Positions 44,766-53,113 of a stretch of DNA of 64,000 nt are shown here, in pieces. Every line of letters starts with the position of its first letter. The first letter of the stretch is position 1. The translations under genes were made by a program, and so were the position numbers. The notes under the pieces are model-generated. The model worked only from the letters and a program-made list of their open reading frames with translations. It was not told the origin of the DNA and did not search any database. The stretch comes from JAKAGZ01 sp963783855 (GTDB taxonomy: Bacteria > Bacteroidota > Ignavibacteria > Ignavibacteriales > Ignavibacteriaceae): the NCBI GenBank assembly GCA_963783855.1, contig CAWAPE010000004.1, positions 496,001-560,000 of the forward strand, in the 5' to 3' direction.

Positions 44766-45050
44766 TCATTCCCACTCATCACTCAGATCCATCCATTCTT
44801 TATTCATCGATTCTATCAACGCCACCTTCTTTTTTCTAAGCCAGCCCTTTATTTGTTTCTCCCTTGCAATTGCTTCATCCGGTGTATTGTAAATTTCATA
44901 ATAGACCAGTTTGCCAATATTATATTTTTTTGTAAAACCATCTATCAGCTTATTTTTATGCTCATATAAACGCCTGCTAAGATTATTTGTCACGCCTGTG
45001 TAAAGTGTTTTTGATTTGTTTGTTAATATGTAAACGTAATATTGTTTCAT
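44766..45050 (-). CDS. GIY-YIG nuclease family protein (UPF0213-like)
   Basis: A 94-residue single GIY-YIG domain starting MKQYYVYILTNKSKTLYTGV, with LSRRLYEHKNKLIDGFTKKY and YEIYNTPDEAIAREKQIKGW. The motif here is YVY-(x9)-LYTG, as in the UvrC-N-like small proteins often annotated as putative endonucleases. Function is not established; many copies occur in Bacteroidota-group genomes. The first 12 codons and the upstream region exist in two more truncated copies on either side, which suggests that the gene or its 5' end has been duplicated as part of a repeat. Confidence 0.88.
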   Translation of the reverse strand: MKQYYVYILTNKSKTLYTGVTNNLSRRLYEHKNKLIDGFTKKYNIGKLVYYEIYNTPDEAIAREKQIKGWLRKKKVALIESMNKEWMDLSDEWE

Positions 45051-45220
45051 ATTTTACAAATTATTTATGAGATCCTTCATCCCGATGAACCTGTCTGCAG
45101 ATAGGCAGGTCGGGATTCAGGATGACTGAGCAATGTAAACATTATGAACCCAACCCGGTGGGAGATGAATCTTTGGAATTAATCGGAAGATTCTTCCCGC
45201 CAAAGGCCGGGCAAGCAGTC
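45018..45220. repeat. 203-bp repeat overlapping the GIY-YIG start, copy 2
   Basis: This copy contains the start of the intact GIY-YIG gene and extends rightward through ATTATGAACCCAACCCGGTG and TTCTTCCCGCCAAAGGCCGG. The same order recurs at 45577-45782. Confidence 0.85.
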
Positions 45221-45576
45221 GTTCCTCCTCAGAATGACGGACTAAGTCGTCATTCTGAACGAAGTGAAGAATCTGCTTTTCTATTAAAGACACCCCTGCC
45301 TTCCGCTAAAGTGACGGATAGAATGGTTATTCTGAGCACATTCGCTTCGCTCAGCATAAACTCCGCGATAAATTTTTGGAATTGCTCGAGAGATTCTTCG
45401 TCGAAGACTCCTCAGAATGACGGACTAAGTGGCATTATGAACCCCCAATTTATTGGCTGACGAATCTCTTTGGCTGTAAAAGAGACCCCCTGCCTTCGGC
45501 TAAGGGTGACGGATAGAAGGGTCATTCTGAGCACATTCGCTTCGCTTAGCATAAACTACGCGATAAATCTTTGGAA
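45221..45576. repeat. CATTCTGAACGAAGTGAAG-type repeats
   Basis: GTCATTCTGAACGAAGTGAA, CACATTCGCTTCGCTCAGCA and CCTTCGGCTAAGGG words fill this stretch. An open frame on the plus strand (45122-45460) is made entirely of repeat DNA and is not believed to be a gene. Confidence 0.6.
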
Positions 45577-45782
45577 TTGCTTGTTAGTATGTAAACGTAA
45601 TATTGTTTCATATTTTACAAATTATTTATGAGATCCTTCATCCCGATGAACCTGTCTGCAGATAGGCAGGTCGGGATTCAGGATGACTGAGCAATGTAAT
45701 CATTATGATCCCAACCTGGTGGGAGATGAATCTTTGGAATTAATCGGAAGATTCTTCCCGCCAAAGGCCGGGCAAGCAGTCG
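45577..45782. repeat. repeat with GIY-YIG 5' fragment, copy 3
   Basis: The third copy; again the minus strand begins MKQYYVYILTS and then loses the frame. It shares the CTGTCTGCAGATAGGCAG palindrome and the GTGGGAGATGAATCTTTGGA stretch with copy 2. Confidence 0.85.
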
Positions 45783-45801
45783 AAGACTCCTCAGAATGGC
45801 A

Positions 45802-46015
45802 ATTTCACGGGGTGAACACCAGTGGAATAGAGCAGGTTAAATTACAGTCTTAACCCCAATAAATTTTATTAATTCACCAAATTGAGCAAAGAATACCTGA
45901 TTCCACGGGGTAAACCCTGTTAAATATTAGAAATACTATTTTGCTATTTGAAATTGCTAATGATATTATTTGACCTTTTCTAGGAGATTATACTTTTATT
46001 TCACGGGGTAAACCC
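45802..46015. repeat. three ATTTCACGGGGTAAACCC repeats about 98 bp apart
   Basis: ATTTCACGGGGTGAACACC at 45802, GATTCCACGGGGTAAACCC at 45899 and ATTTCACGGGGTAAACCC at 45998, at steps of 97 and 99 bases. The DNA between them is AT-rich and unrelated. They lie about 200-400 bases upstream of the HTH protein gene and could be its binding sites. The 78-base spacing and only three copies argue against CRISPR. Confidence 0.75.
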
Positions 46016-46206
46016 AACAAAACCTAACATTTTTGAAAAAATATATTTTTAAAGTGCTATTTTACTCAATATTTACAGTTTTTGACTTTTTGTAGGAAAC
46101 TATTTTTTACTATATTTAACTAAAATGGGCTTTTAAAAAGTTGATTTCTTAAACATTATTTACTAAACATTAACCAAATTAAAGCTAAGAGAGGATAACA
46201 ACAGTT

Positions 46207-46593
46207 ATGGGAATTACAAAAAAATGTGCTCTTTTTATGACCTTAAGAGCCAAAGGGGAAACTTTTGATGCAATTGCAAAAGAAATAAGAGTTTCTAAAC
46301 CAACATTAATAAAATGGAACAAGGAATATTCTAAAGAAATAGGGAAAATAAGGAATGCTTTTCTTGAGGATATAGTTACTGAATTATTTAAAGAAGAAAG
46401 AGAACTAATTTTAACCCAAATAAGAAAAATGAAGAAAGAATTATTAAAGGATATAACCGGCAAAAAAGTGAAACCGGAGATGAAAAATATCATTAAACAA
46501 TTAGACAGGAACTTAAGAATTAATATTAAAAAGATGAAAATTGAGTTTCATATAAACGGAGAGATTGACAGGATCGAGATTACATGTAAATAG
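46207..46593 (+). CDS. small helix-turn-helix protein, terminase-small-subunit/transposase-like HTH
   Basis: A 128-residue basic protein starting at ATG behind GAGAGGATAAC. Residues 8-40 (LFMTLRAKGETFDAIAKEIR and VSKPTLIKWNKEY) form a helix-turn-helix of the homeodomain-like kind seen in transposases and phage terminase small subunits. The rest is charged helix, probably coiled coil (about 50-110), ending in a short FHINGEIDRIEITCK strand pair. No catalytic domain is present, so it may be a regulator, a nucleoid-type protein or a domesticated phage remnant. No phage genes are nearby. Three evenly spaced repeats lie upstream. Confidence 0.65.
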   Translation: MGITKKCALFMTLRAKGETFDAIAKEIRVSKPTLIKWNKEYSKEIGKIRNAFLEDIVTELFKEERELILTQIRKMKKELLKDITGKKVKPEMKNIIKQLDRNLRINIKKMKIEFHINGEIDRIEITCK

Positions 46594-46605
46594 AAAACAA
46601 AGTTG

Positions 46606-46703
46606 ATTAGCGGGTAGCGTATAGGGGAAAGTGCATAGGGCGAAAGTGCATAGGGCAAAGAGCATAGGGCAAAGTGCATAGGGCAAAGAGCATAGGGCAA
46701 AGA
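46606..46703. repeat. AGTGCATAGGGCAA tandem words
   Basis: Five or six imperfect copies of a 14-15-base unit (AAGTGCATAGGGCAA) alternating with AGAGCATAGGGCAA, preceded by AGCGGGTAGCGTATAGG. Related AGTGC words occur at 41980. Confidence 0.85.
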
Positions 46704-46919
46704 TCAGAGAACAGAGATCAGAGGTGAGTTATTTGTTAAAAATGATTTGGGGTTTTTAATCATTGAGCCCAGCATTTTGCCAACTTCTCTATTTATCTCA
46801 ACCAATACTGAGTGTTCATTTTTATTTATATATTTACAGTCCTTCGCAAAATCGAGTAAAGAATCTGTTTCACTGTTTTTACCATCACAGTCTGTTAGTT
46901 TTTTAATAAAATGAGCCGT
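46704..46919 (-). pseudogene. C-terminal remnant of a four-helix-bundle protein
   Basis: The minus strand reads AHFIKKLTDCDGKNSETDSL, LLDFAKDCKYINKNEHSVLV and EVGKMLGSMIKNPKSFL, the last helices of an S23-like protein. It has no N-terminal half and its 3' end runs into AGATCAGAGAACAGAG repeats. It lies just after the stop of the WcaJ-like gene. Confidence 0.7.
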
Positions 46920-46951
46920 GTATTTTGGTTTTGCCCCGCACGCTTTGCGCG

Positions 46952-48358
46952 CTAGTATGCGTTCGGATCTCCTTTAATCATATTCCAAAGTGTTAGGAAA
47001 ATTATTTGTATGTCCAGCCAGAATGACCAGTTTTCAATATACCAGATATCGTGGTCTATTCTTTTCTGCATTTTGCTTAACTTTTTAGTCTCGCCTCTAA
47101 AGCCGTTAACCTGTGCCCAACCTGTGATGCCCGGTTTTACCAGGTGCCTTAGCATATATAGATTCACCTTGTCTTTTGATTCCAGGTTCAGTGGAGTTGG
47201 ATGAGGGCGCGGGCCAACAATACTCATTTCACCACCTTTTAAGACATTCCAAAATTGAGGAAGTTCATCCAGACTTGTTTTTCTTAAAAACTTTCCAATT
47301 TTAGTGACTCGCGGATCATTTTTTATTACCTGTTGAAACTTACCGCTATCATCCTTTTCACCACAATGATCTGTTCGCATTGATCTGAATTTATATGTTA
47401 TAAAATGCCTGTTATCTCTACCCCATCTTTCCTGCTTGTAAAAAACAGGGCCGGGAGATGTAAGTTTTATGATCAATCCTATCAACGGCCAGAGCCAGGA
47501 AAAGACAAATATAAAAAGCAGAATAGTTGCAAATATATCAAATCCCCTTTTTAACAATCTCCAGTGCAGTTCGTTTATTCTGTCTTCCCTGACTGAAATT
47601 ATTGGGAAATGACCAAACATAGAAACTTTATATTTGCTCGAAATAAAATTAAAATAATCCGGAATTATTTTTACTCTCGTAGTGTGTTTTTCACATATAT
47701 GAATAACTTCTTCAATTCTCTCAGTCGCATAATTTGGAAGGGTAATAATAACGTCATCTACTTTCAGCGTATTGAGATAACCATCAAGCTCATTAATTTT
47801 ACCGAGATACTGGCCGTTCAAAAATTGTTTCTGCTTATCGTCAAGGAAGCCTACAATATTATAACCAAAATGTGAATTATGTTTTGCAGACTCATAAAAT
47901 TTCTTTCCTAAATCACCAGCCCCAACTATCAGCATATGCCTTAAGTTTCTGCCGTGTCTTCTGAAAAGGTGAAGTAACCTGCTGAGAGTGAATTTTTCTG
48001 CACTAATTAAAGCCAATGCCCCTACTGCATATAATACTACAAAGTACCTTGAAAAAGATTTTTCATTTAACATGTAAAGAATAATTATTGCGCTGATTGC
48101 CTGAACAAAACAAATTTTTATTACCAGGATAAGCTCAAAACTGAAGTTTCTTGACCTGAATTCATCATATAATCCTAACGTCTTGGAGGTAAAGAACCAG
48201 ATTACAGCTAATGACAGAACCAGGAACTGTGCATTTACGCTGAGCAGAAACTCAAAATCCTTTACCGAAAGGTAGGCTGACAAAATGCAAACAGCAGATA
48301 TTATGATTATATCCAGAGTAATTCGTAAAAGATATAAAGAGGTTCGATAGATTTGCAT
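46952..48358 (-). CDS. undecaprenyl-phosphate sugar-1-phosphate transferase (WcaJ-like)
   Basis: A 468-residue polyprenyl glycosylphosphotransferase with four or five N-terminal membrane helices, a CoA-binding-like Rossmann domain (LIVGAGDLGKKFYESA, about 140-240) and the C-terminal catalytic domain from about 270. The latter has ILLFIFVFSWLWPLIGLIIK, YKFRSMRTD, LRKTSLDELPQFWNVLKGGE and SIVGPRPHPTP, with the DE pair of this family. It transfers a hexose-1-phosphate (glucose in WcaJ) to undecaprenyl phosphate to start a repeat unit. It lies at the 3' end of the minus-strand polysaccharide locus. Confidence 0.92.
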   Translation of the reverse strand: MQIYRTSLYLLRITLDIIIISAVCILSAYLSVKDFEFLLSVNAQFLVLSLAVIWFFTSKTLGLYDEFRSRNFSFELILVIKICFVQAISAIIILYMLNEKSFSRYFVVLYAVGALALISAEKFTLSRLLHLFRRHGRNLRHMLIVGAGDLGKKFYESAKHNSHFGYNIVGFLDDKQKQFLNGQYLGKINELDGYLNTLKVDDVIITLPNYATERIEEVIHICEKHTTRVKIIPDYFNFISSKYKVSMFGHFPIISVREDRINELHWRLLKRGFDIFATILLFIFVFSWLWPLIGLIIKLTSPGPVFYKQERWGRDNRHFITYKFRSMRTDHCGEKDDSGKFQQVIKNDPRVTKIGKFLRKTSLDELPQFWNVLKGGEMSIVGPRPHPTPLNLESKDKVNLYMLRHLVKPGITGWAQVNGFRGETKKLSKMQKRIDHDIWYIENWSFWLDIQIIFLTLWNMIKGDPNAY

Positions 48359-48695
48359 TTAAATTAAAATAGTAATTGGCTCAATAAAAAATTATATTTA
48401 TACACAACTAAAATACTTAAACATGAACTAAAACAGTAAATACCTGGCATTAAACCCAATGAAGAATTATACACTAGCAATTGACTTTTAATTGGGGAAA
48501 ATATAACAATATCCTTGCCAAAAAAACAGATCGGGTAATAAGTGGTTATATAATTCGATAAAAGGAAAGGTTTTTTTAATTTTGAGCTATTTCGGTTGGT
48601 CCAGGTAAGTGAAATATTTTCCAATTCATAATCCTTATTAAGCGTAAATTTTACCTGCCTGGCGTCTAATAATAATGATACGAAAATATGAATAA
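48359..48695. other. gap between WcaJ-like and cupin genes
   Basis: An 86-codon minus-strand frame exists (48364-48624), but it lacks a recognisable domain, has unusual composition and no good ribosome-binding site, so it is not called. No repeat family is obvious. The WcaJ-like gene may have its own promoter here. Confidence 0.4.
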
Positions 48696-49031
48696 TTAAA
48701 TACCCGGTAAGTTAAAATAAATAAGCTCAGTGTTTTTAATGAATTTAAATGAATGGTTTTGTTCCGGATAGATAATAATGGAATCACCTGAAACAGCCAG
48801 TTCTTCTATTTCATCAGCAATAACTCTAATTGCACCACTTATAAGGTAAAATACTTCATATATACTTTCGTGAAAATGTTCATCTACTTCATCACCGGAT
48901 TTAAAATTTGCTTTTGCAAATTGTAGCAAACCAGGAATTGCATCGTTTTTTAAGATTACTTTTTTAAAATATTGATCATTATGCGAAACAGGTTCTCTTA
49001 ATATATCTTTATTTCTTTTTATTTTAACCAT
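48696..49031 (-). CDS. cupin-domain protein
   Basis: A 111-residue single cupin barrel: FKSGDEVDEHFHESIYEVFY carries the first metal-binding histidine/glutamate set (H-x-H-like with E) and IYPEQNHSFKFI the second. Such small cupins in polysaccharide loci may act as sugar epimerase/isomerase-like or binding proteins, but this one cannot be assigned. It lies between the truncated epimerase and the WcaJ-like gene on the same strand. Confidence 0.78.
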   Translation of the reverse strand: MVKIKRNKDILREPVSHNDQYFKKVILKNDAIPGLLQFAKANFKSGDEVDEHFHESIYEVFYLISGAIRVIADEIEELAVSGDSIIIYPEQNHSFKFIKNTELIYFNLPGI

Positions 49032-49098
49032 ATTACAAAACCAACAGACTGTGAGAATTTGCGAGCCATCTTAAAATAAATAATATATTTAAAGTAAT

Positions 49099-49752
49099 TT
49101 ACTTTACTACTTCTTTAGATTTTCCAACCTGTTCACTGATCCAGGAATACGTTTTAGCAATTCCTTCTTTTAATGTTTTTGATGGTTTCCAACCAAGTTT
49201 TTCTTGTATCAATTTGTTATCGGAATTTCTTCCTCTTACTCCTAAAGGACCATCAATATGTTTTAGATTTAATTTCTTATCCGCAGCTTCCATCGCTATT
49301 TCTGCCAGCTTGTTAATTGTCACCATCTCATCGGAACCAATATTAACAGGTCCGTGAAAATCAGGTGAATCCATTAATTTTCTTACGCCTTCGAGGCATT
49401 CATCTATATAAAGGAATGATCTTGTCTGTTTGCCATCTCCCCAGATTTCTATTTCTCCCCCATCTTCCGCTTCCGCAACTTTCCTGCACATAGCAGCCGG
49501 AGCTTTTTCTTTACCGCCTGTCCAGGTTCCTTGTGGACCAAATATATTGTGAAATCTGGCAACTTTAACAGTTAAGCCATAATTTCTCTGGAAGGAAAAA
49601 TATAATCTCTCACTGAATAATTTTTCCCAGCCATACTCACTATCAGGTTGGGCAGGATAAGCTGAATCTTCTGCCAAATTAGGATTATCCGGTTCTAGCT
49701 GGTTAAATTCCGGGTACATACAAGCTGAAGAGGAATAGAATATTTTTTTACT
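49099..49752 (-). pseudogene. GDP-mannose 3,5-epimerase lacking its N-terminal third
   Basis: The protein matches the C-terminal two thirds of plant-type GDP-mannose 3,5-epimerase: YSSSACMYPEFNQL (with the catalytic Cys), YGWEK (the SDR Tyr-Lys pair), FHNIFGPQGTWTGGKEKAPA, GDGKQTRSF, VNIGSDEMV and GVRGRNSDNKLI. The Rossmann glycine-rich region is missing. In-frame similarity starts at codon 49752, immediately after the stop codon of the upstream glycosyltransferase, so a deletion fused the two genes at that stop. The first ATG is at 49719, downstream of the catalytic Cys. It would have made GDP-L-galactose or L-gulose; a functional short form is unlikely. Confidence 0.85.
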
Positions 49753-50865
49753 TTAATCTTTTTTATCTATTAAAATCTTATCAAACAAAGCTATATACTG
49801 ATTAGTTATTTTTTCCCAGGTATAATTAGATTTAATTCTTTCCCTTGATTTAGCCCGAAGATCTTCTAATTCATTGGGATATTTTTCAATATGATGTATT
49901 AAGATTTTAAGATTTCCATCATTTTTTGTAAAAAATCTGCCATATTTGCCACTATCTAGCATTTCTTTTGTAAATACTGTATCGAGAGCCAATATAGCAC
50001 TTCCATATGCTAACGCTTTTAGCATAGTTGGATTAGTGCCTCCAAATTCGTGTCCGTGGAAATATGCAAAACAATTATGATAAAGTTCTGCTAGATCACC
50101 CTGATCATAAACATACCCGGTAAATACTATGCGCGGATCATTTGTCGCTTTTATTTTTGACGCATATTCATCATCATACGGAACATCGCCAACAATGACC
50201 AGTTTTTTTTCTGAATTACTGTCAACAAATTCCCTAACGATTAAATCAGCATTATTATCAGGAATTAATCTGCCCACAATTAAATAATATGATTTTGGTT
50301 TGAGATTCCATTTTTTAATTAGCTCAGGCTTTTCTGAATAACGAATATTAGCTCCATAAGCAATTACAGTAGATTCTTTCCCAAATTCTTTTTTATATAT
50401 ATTTTCCATTTCGAAAGAATCTGTTATGATATTTTCGTACAATTTTGTTGATAATTTAGAAGCCAAATAAAAATATTTTGCGCCAAGACCTTTCCATTTG
50501 GGTCTCAGCCATTCTAAGCCGTCAACATTTATTGCAGTTTTTATTCCAAATATTTTTGTAATAATTCCAAAAGGACCATTTGCCGAGTTAACAACTAATA
50601 AGATGTCATAATTGCAGAAACAAGCGTGTATTATCGATTGAAATGAATGAACCAGTTGGCTAAGACTCTTTTTCTCTATTGTCTTTATGTAAACCAGATT
50701 AATTCCATTAACGCTTGCCGGATATACATTAAACAAATTTTTATGACAATAAACTGTCACTTCAATATTATGAATGACTAACCTTTCTGCAAGCTCTTTT
50801 ACAAATGTTTCATAACCGCTGTAAACATATGGGTAACCTCTCGAACCAAGAATTGCTATTTTCAT
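49753..50865 (-). CDS. glycosyltransferase family 4 with DUF1972 N terminus
   Basis: A 370-residue GT-B glycosyltransferase. The N terminus MKIAILGSRGYPYVYSGYET is the DUF1972 signature found in rhamnosyl- or similar sugar transferases; YLIVGRLIPDNNADLIV begins the donor-binding C-terminal domain, with EFGGTNPTMLKALAYG as the conserved E-x7-E region. It should add a sugar to the growing lipid-linked unit at the cytoplasmic face. Its stop codon marks the junction with the truncated epimerase fragment, so the normal downstream gene has lost its start. It is 24 bases from the GH5 gene. Confidence 0.88.
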   Translation of the reverse strand: MKIAILGSRGYPYVYSGYETFVKELAERLVIHNIEVTVYCHKNLFNVYPASVNGINLVYIKTIEKKSLSQLVHSFQSIIHACFCNYDILLVVNSANGPFGIITKIFGIKTAINVDGLEWLRPKWKGLGAKYFYLASKLSTKLYENIITDSFEMENIYKKEFGKESTVIAYGANIRYSEKPELIKKWNLKPKSYYLIVGRLIPDNNADLIVREFVDSNSEKKLVIVGDVPYDDEYASKIKATNDPRIVFTGYVYDQGDLAELYHNCFAYFHGHEFGGTNPTMLKALAYGSAILALDTVFTKEMLDSGKYGRFFTKNDGNLKILIHHIEKYPNELEDLRAKSRERIKSNYTWEKITNQYIALFDKILIDKKD

Positions 50866-50889
50866 TAGAATAAAATATTTTGGACAGTA

Positions 50890-51984
50890 TTAATTATTTA
50901 ATTTAAAATAACCTTTAAGAATTTTTACTCTTTTAGTTTCATATCTAATTTTATTATTTGGATCATTTCCCAATTCTGCATCCCAGCCTTGATATCCTCT
51001 GTATGAATGATAACACCACGACCAACCATATTCTTCAAATAGACTAATTAAATCCTCAATATATTTATCTCCTCCAGGAGCCCATCTCAGACAACTAAAT
51101 TCACCAATAAATATTATACATTTATTTTTAATCTGAAAATTTCTTGCAGATTTTAATGTTTCTTTTATTCCTTCTTTATCAAATACTAATTCCTTTTTTT
51201 TACCTGAATAAGACGAAACTTTTGTTAAAAATCCAGGATATTTTATTTTTTTATCTAGATTTTTATTTAATCCTTGTCTTGTAAATTCAGGTGGAAAGTA
51301 ATAATGTGTACTAAAAATTGCGTTTTTAATATTGCTAATTTTAGTATCAAAATGCTGAAAATGAAGCCTATCTTCATTTTGAAATCTTGGGAGTTCAATA
51401 ATAACAGGTGTTGTAATATCATAATGTCTTATTTTTTCAACAATGTGTATTATTAATGAATCATAATTCCATGCTGAAACACTTTGCAAATTTCTGTAAA
51501 ATGTTGGTTCATTTATAAGATCATAACCAACAATATTTTTATAGTTTTTATACCTATTAGCAATTTTCCCCCAAGTTTCAATCAAAGTATCTTGATATTT
51601 TCTATCTTGCCAAATTAAATCAGAAGGGAAAGTTGTATTATTATTTTTTGCACCAGGGAAAGTGTGTATATCGAGAACTACATAAATATCATTGTTACTT
51701 AATGAATCTAACCAACTATCAAGGATATCCCAATTTTCTTCAATATAATTATATGGCGAATTCTTAGATCTCAATTGTAAATTGTTACAAGATAGCCTTA
51801 CAAGATTTATGTCCCAGTCATTTTTTAAATTTTTAAAATCAGGGTATTTTTGAGATAATTTTATATTTATCCCTCTAAGCCCATTTTCCCATTTTTTATA
51901 TTTATTAGTTTGAGATAAGCAATTAGTATGTATTGAAATAATTACAAAAAACACAAGCCAATATTTATTAATATTTATTTTCAT
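50890..51984 (-). CDS. exported glycoside hydrolase family 5 (endoglucanase-like)
   Basis: A 364-residue protein with a signal peptide (WLVFFVIISIHTNCLSQ). GYDLINEPTFYRNL carries the acid/base Glu after Asn, as in the GH5 N-E-P motif, and IIFIGEFSCLRWAPGG the nucleophile Glu; LVRLSCNNLQL and DIHTFPGAKNN are typical strands. GH5 enzymes cleave beta-glucans or mannans. In an exopolysaccharide locus it may trim or release the polymer, as BcsZ does for cellulose. Its ATG overlaps the end of the shifted frame of the upstream glycosyltransferase (ATGA). Confidence 0.85.
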   Translation of the reverse strand: MKININKYWLVFFVIISIHTNCLSQTNKYKKWENGLRGINIKLSQKYPDFKNLKNDWDINLVRLSCNNLQLRSKNSPYNYIEENWDILDSWLDSLSNNDIYVVLDIHTFPGAKNNNTTFPSDLIWQDRKYQDTLIETWGKIANRYKNYKNIVGYDLINEPTFYRNLQSVSAWNYDSLIIHIVEKIRHYDITTPVIIELPRFQNEDRLHFQHFDTKISNIKNAIFSTHYYFPPEFTRQGLNKNLDKKIKYPGFLTKVSSYSGKKKELVFDKEGIKETLKSARNFQIKNKCIIFIGEFSCLRWAPGGDKYIEDLISLFEEYGWSWCYHSYRGYQGWDAELGNDPNNKIRYETKRVKILKGYFKLNN

Positions 51985-53107
51985 GAATTTACTCCTACAC
52001 TATTATATAAAGCAATAGTTCTTTTGGCAATTTCTGACCAGCTAATATTCTCATTTTTTAATTCCTGTCCGATTTTATTCAAGTCTAATTCGGAATTAAA
52101 TATAAAATTTATTTTTTTTGCAAGAGATCTTGGATCGCCTTTTTTAAAAGAAAACCTGTATGATTATCAGTAATCAATTCTGAAAACTGTTCAATATTTG
52201 AGGCTAATATTGGAATTCCTAATGTCTGAGCGTATCGAAAAACCCCGCTTTCTGAAATAAAATTATATGGCAAAAGTATTAAGTCTGAGGAATAAAAATA
52301 ATGTAATAAATCATCTTGATTTATAAAACCAGGGCGATATTCCAATAGTGAATTTAGTCTTTCTTCCTTTTCTAAAATCTGTAAGTTAATTTCATTAGTT
52401 AATGGTTTTCCTGCAATAATAAATTTAATTTTAGGTTCATAATTTTCATCCAATGCATCCAATAATACTTTTATACCTTTGTCTTTATGCAATGAACCTA
52501 TTAATGTAACAACAAAATTACCTTCGTTAAGTTTAAGGCGTTTTCTAGAATCATATTTTGTTGAAAAGAAATTAATAAAATGTTCATATCCTCCGTGTGG
52601 TATAATTGTAATTTTGTGTGGATTTATATTGAACTCATTTAAAAAGATCTTTCTTGAACTATTATTATGTAAAACTACGTAATCAGAGATAACATATATG
52701 TTTTTCTGAAAGAATTTTTGAAATGGGACTTTTACTAATGGATATATATCGTGAACAGTATGAATGATTTTAACTCTTAAATAGTGTAATATTGCAAAAA
52801 ATATAAGGTCTATAGGGAATAGTTCTAATATTTGAAAATGGACTGCTTGCACCTTATGTCTTTTAATGTATTTGATTAGTTTTATGTAAGATATAAAATA
52901 ATTAAAGCCTTTTTTTAATTTGTTTATTTCTCCTGATATACCTGAGAATAGTTTTACTATTTGGAAGTTATTCTTACTAGAAGTTAGAATCCAAATATCT
53001 GAAGTTATTAAAGGAATTGACTTGATTTTATTTAGTTCTGTCAATAAAGCATATTCATAATATGCCATGCCGGTAAAGCCTTCAGGATCAACAACGATTA
53101 TTTTCAT
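51981..53107 (-). CDS. glycosyltransferase family 4, C terminus in -1 frame
   Basis: The uninterrupted frame (52109-53107, 332 residues) has a GT-B fold with VTLIGSLHKDKGIKVLLDAL and ILLPYNFISESGVFRYA, but ends abruptly in AIQDLLQKK. The -1 frame continues the family C terminus, GDPRSLAKKINFIFNSELDL onward, for about 50 residues, and its stop overlaps the GH5 start as ATGA, which strongly supports it as native. The shift point is A AAA AAG at 52139-52145 (minus strand), the classical slippery heptamer. One missing A in the run, by mutation, phase variation or sequencing error, is equally able to explain it. Both possibilities leave the donor-binding core intact. Confidence 0.8.
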
Positions 53108-53113
53108 ATCTTT

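Noticed and set aside
45122..45460. 112-codon plus-strand frame
   Set aside because: It consists wholly of CATTCTGAACGAAG-type repeats and duplicates noncoding DNA found elsewhere in the gap.
45802..46015. Possible CRISPR array from three regularly spaced repeats
   Set aside because: The repeats are only 18 bases, imperfect, three in number and separated by nearly 80 bases, and no cas genes are in the window.
48364..48624. 86-codon minus-strand frame between WcaJ-like and cupin genes
   Set aside because: No domain, no ribosome-binding site and atypical composition; probably chance in AT-rich DNA.
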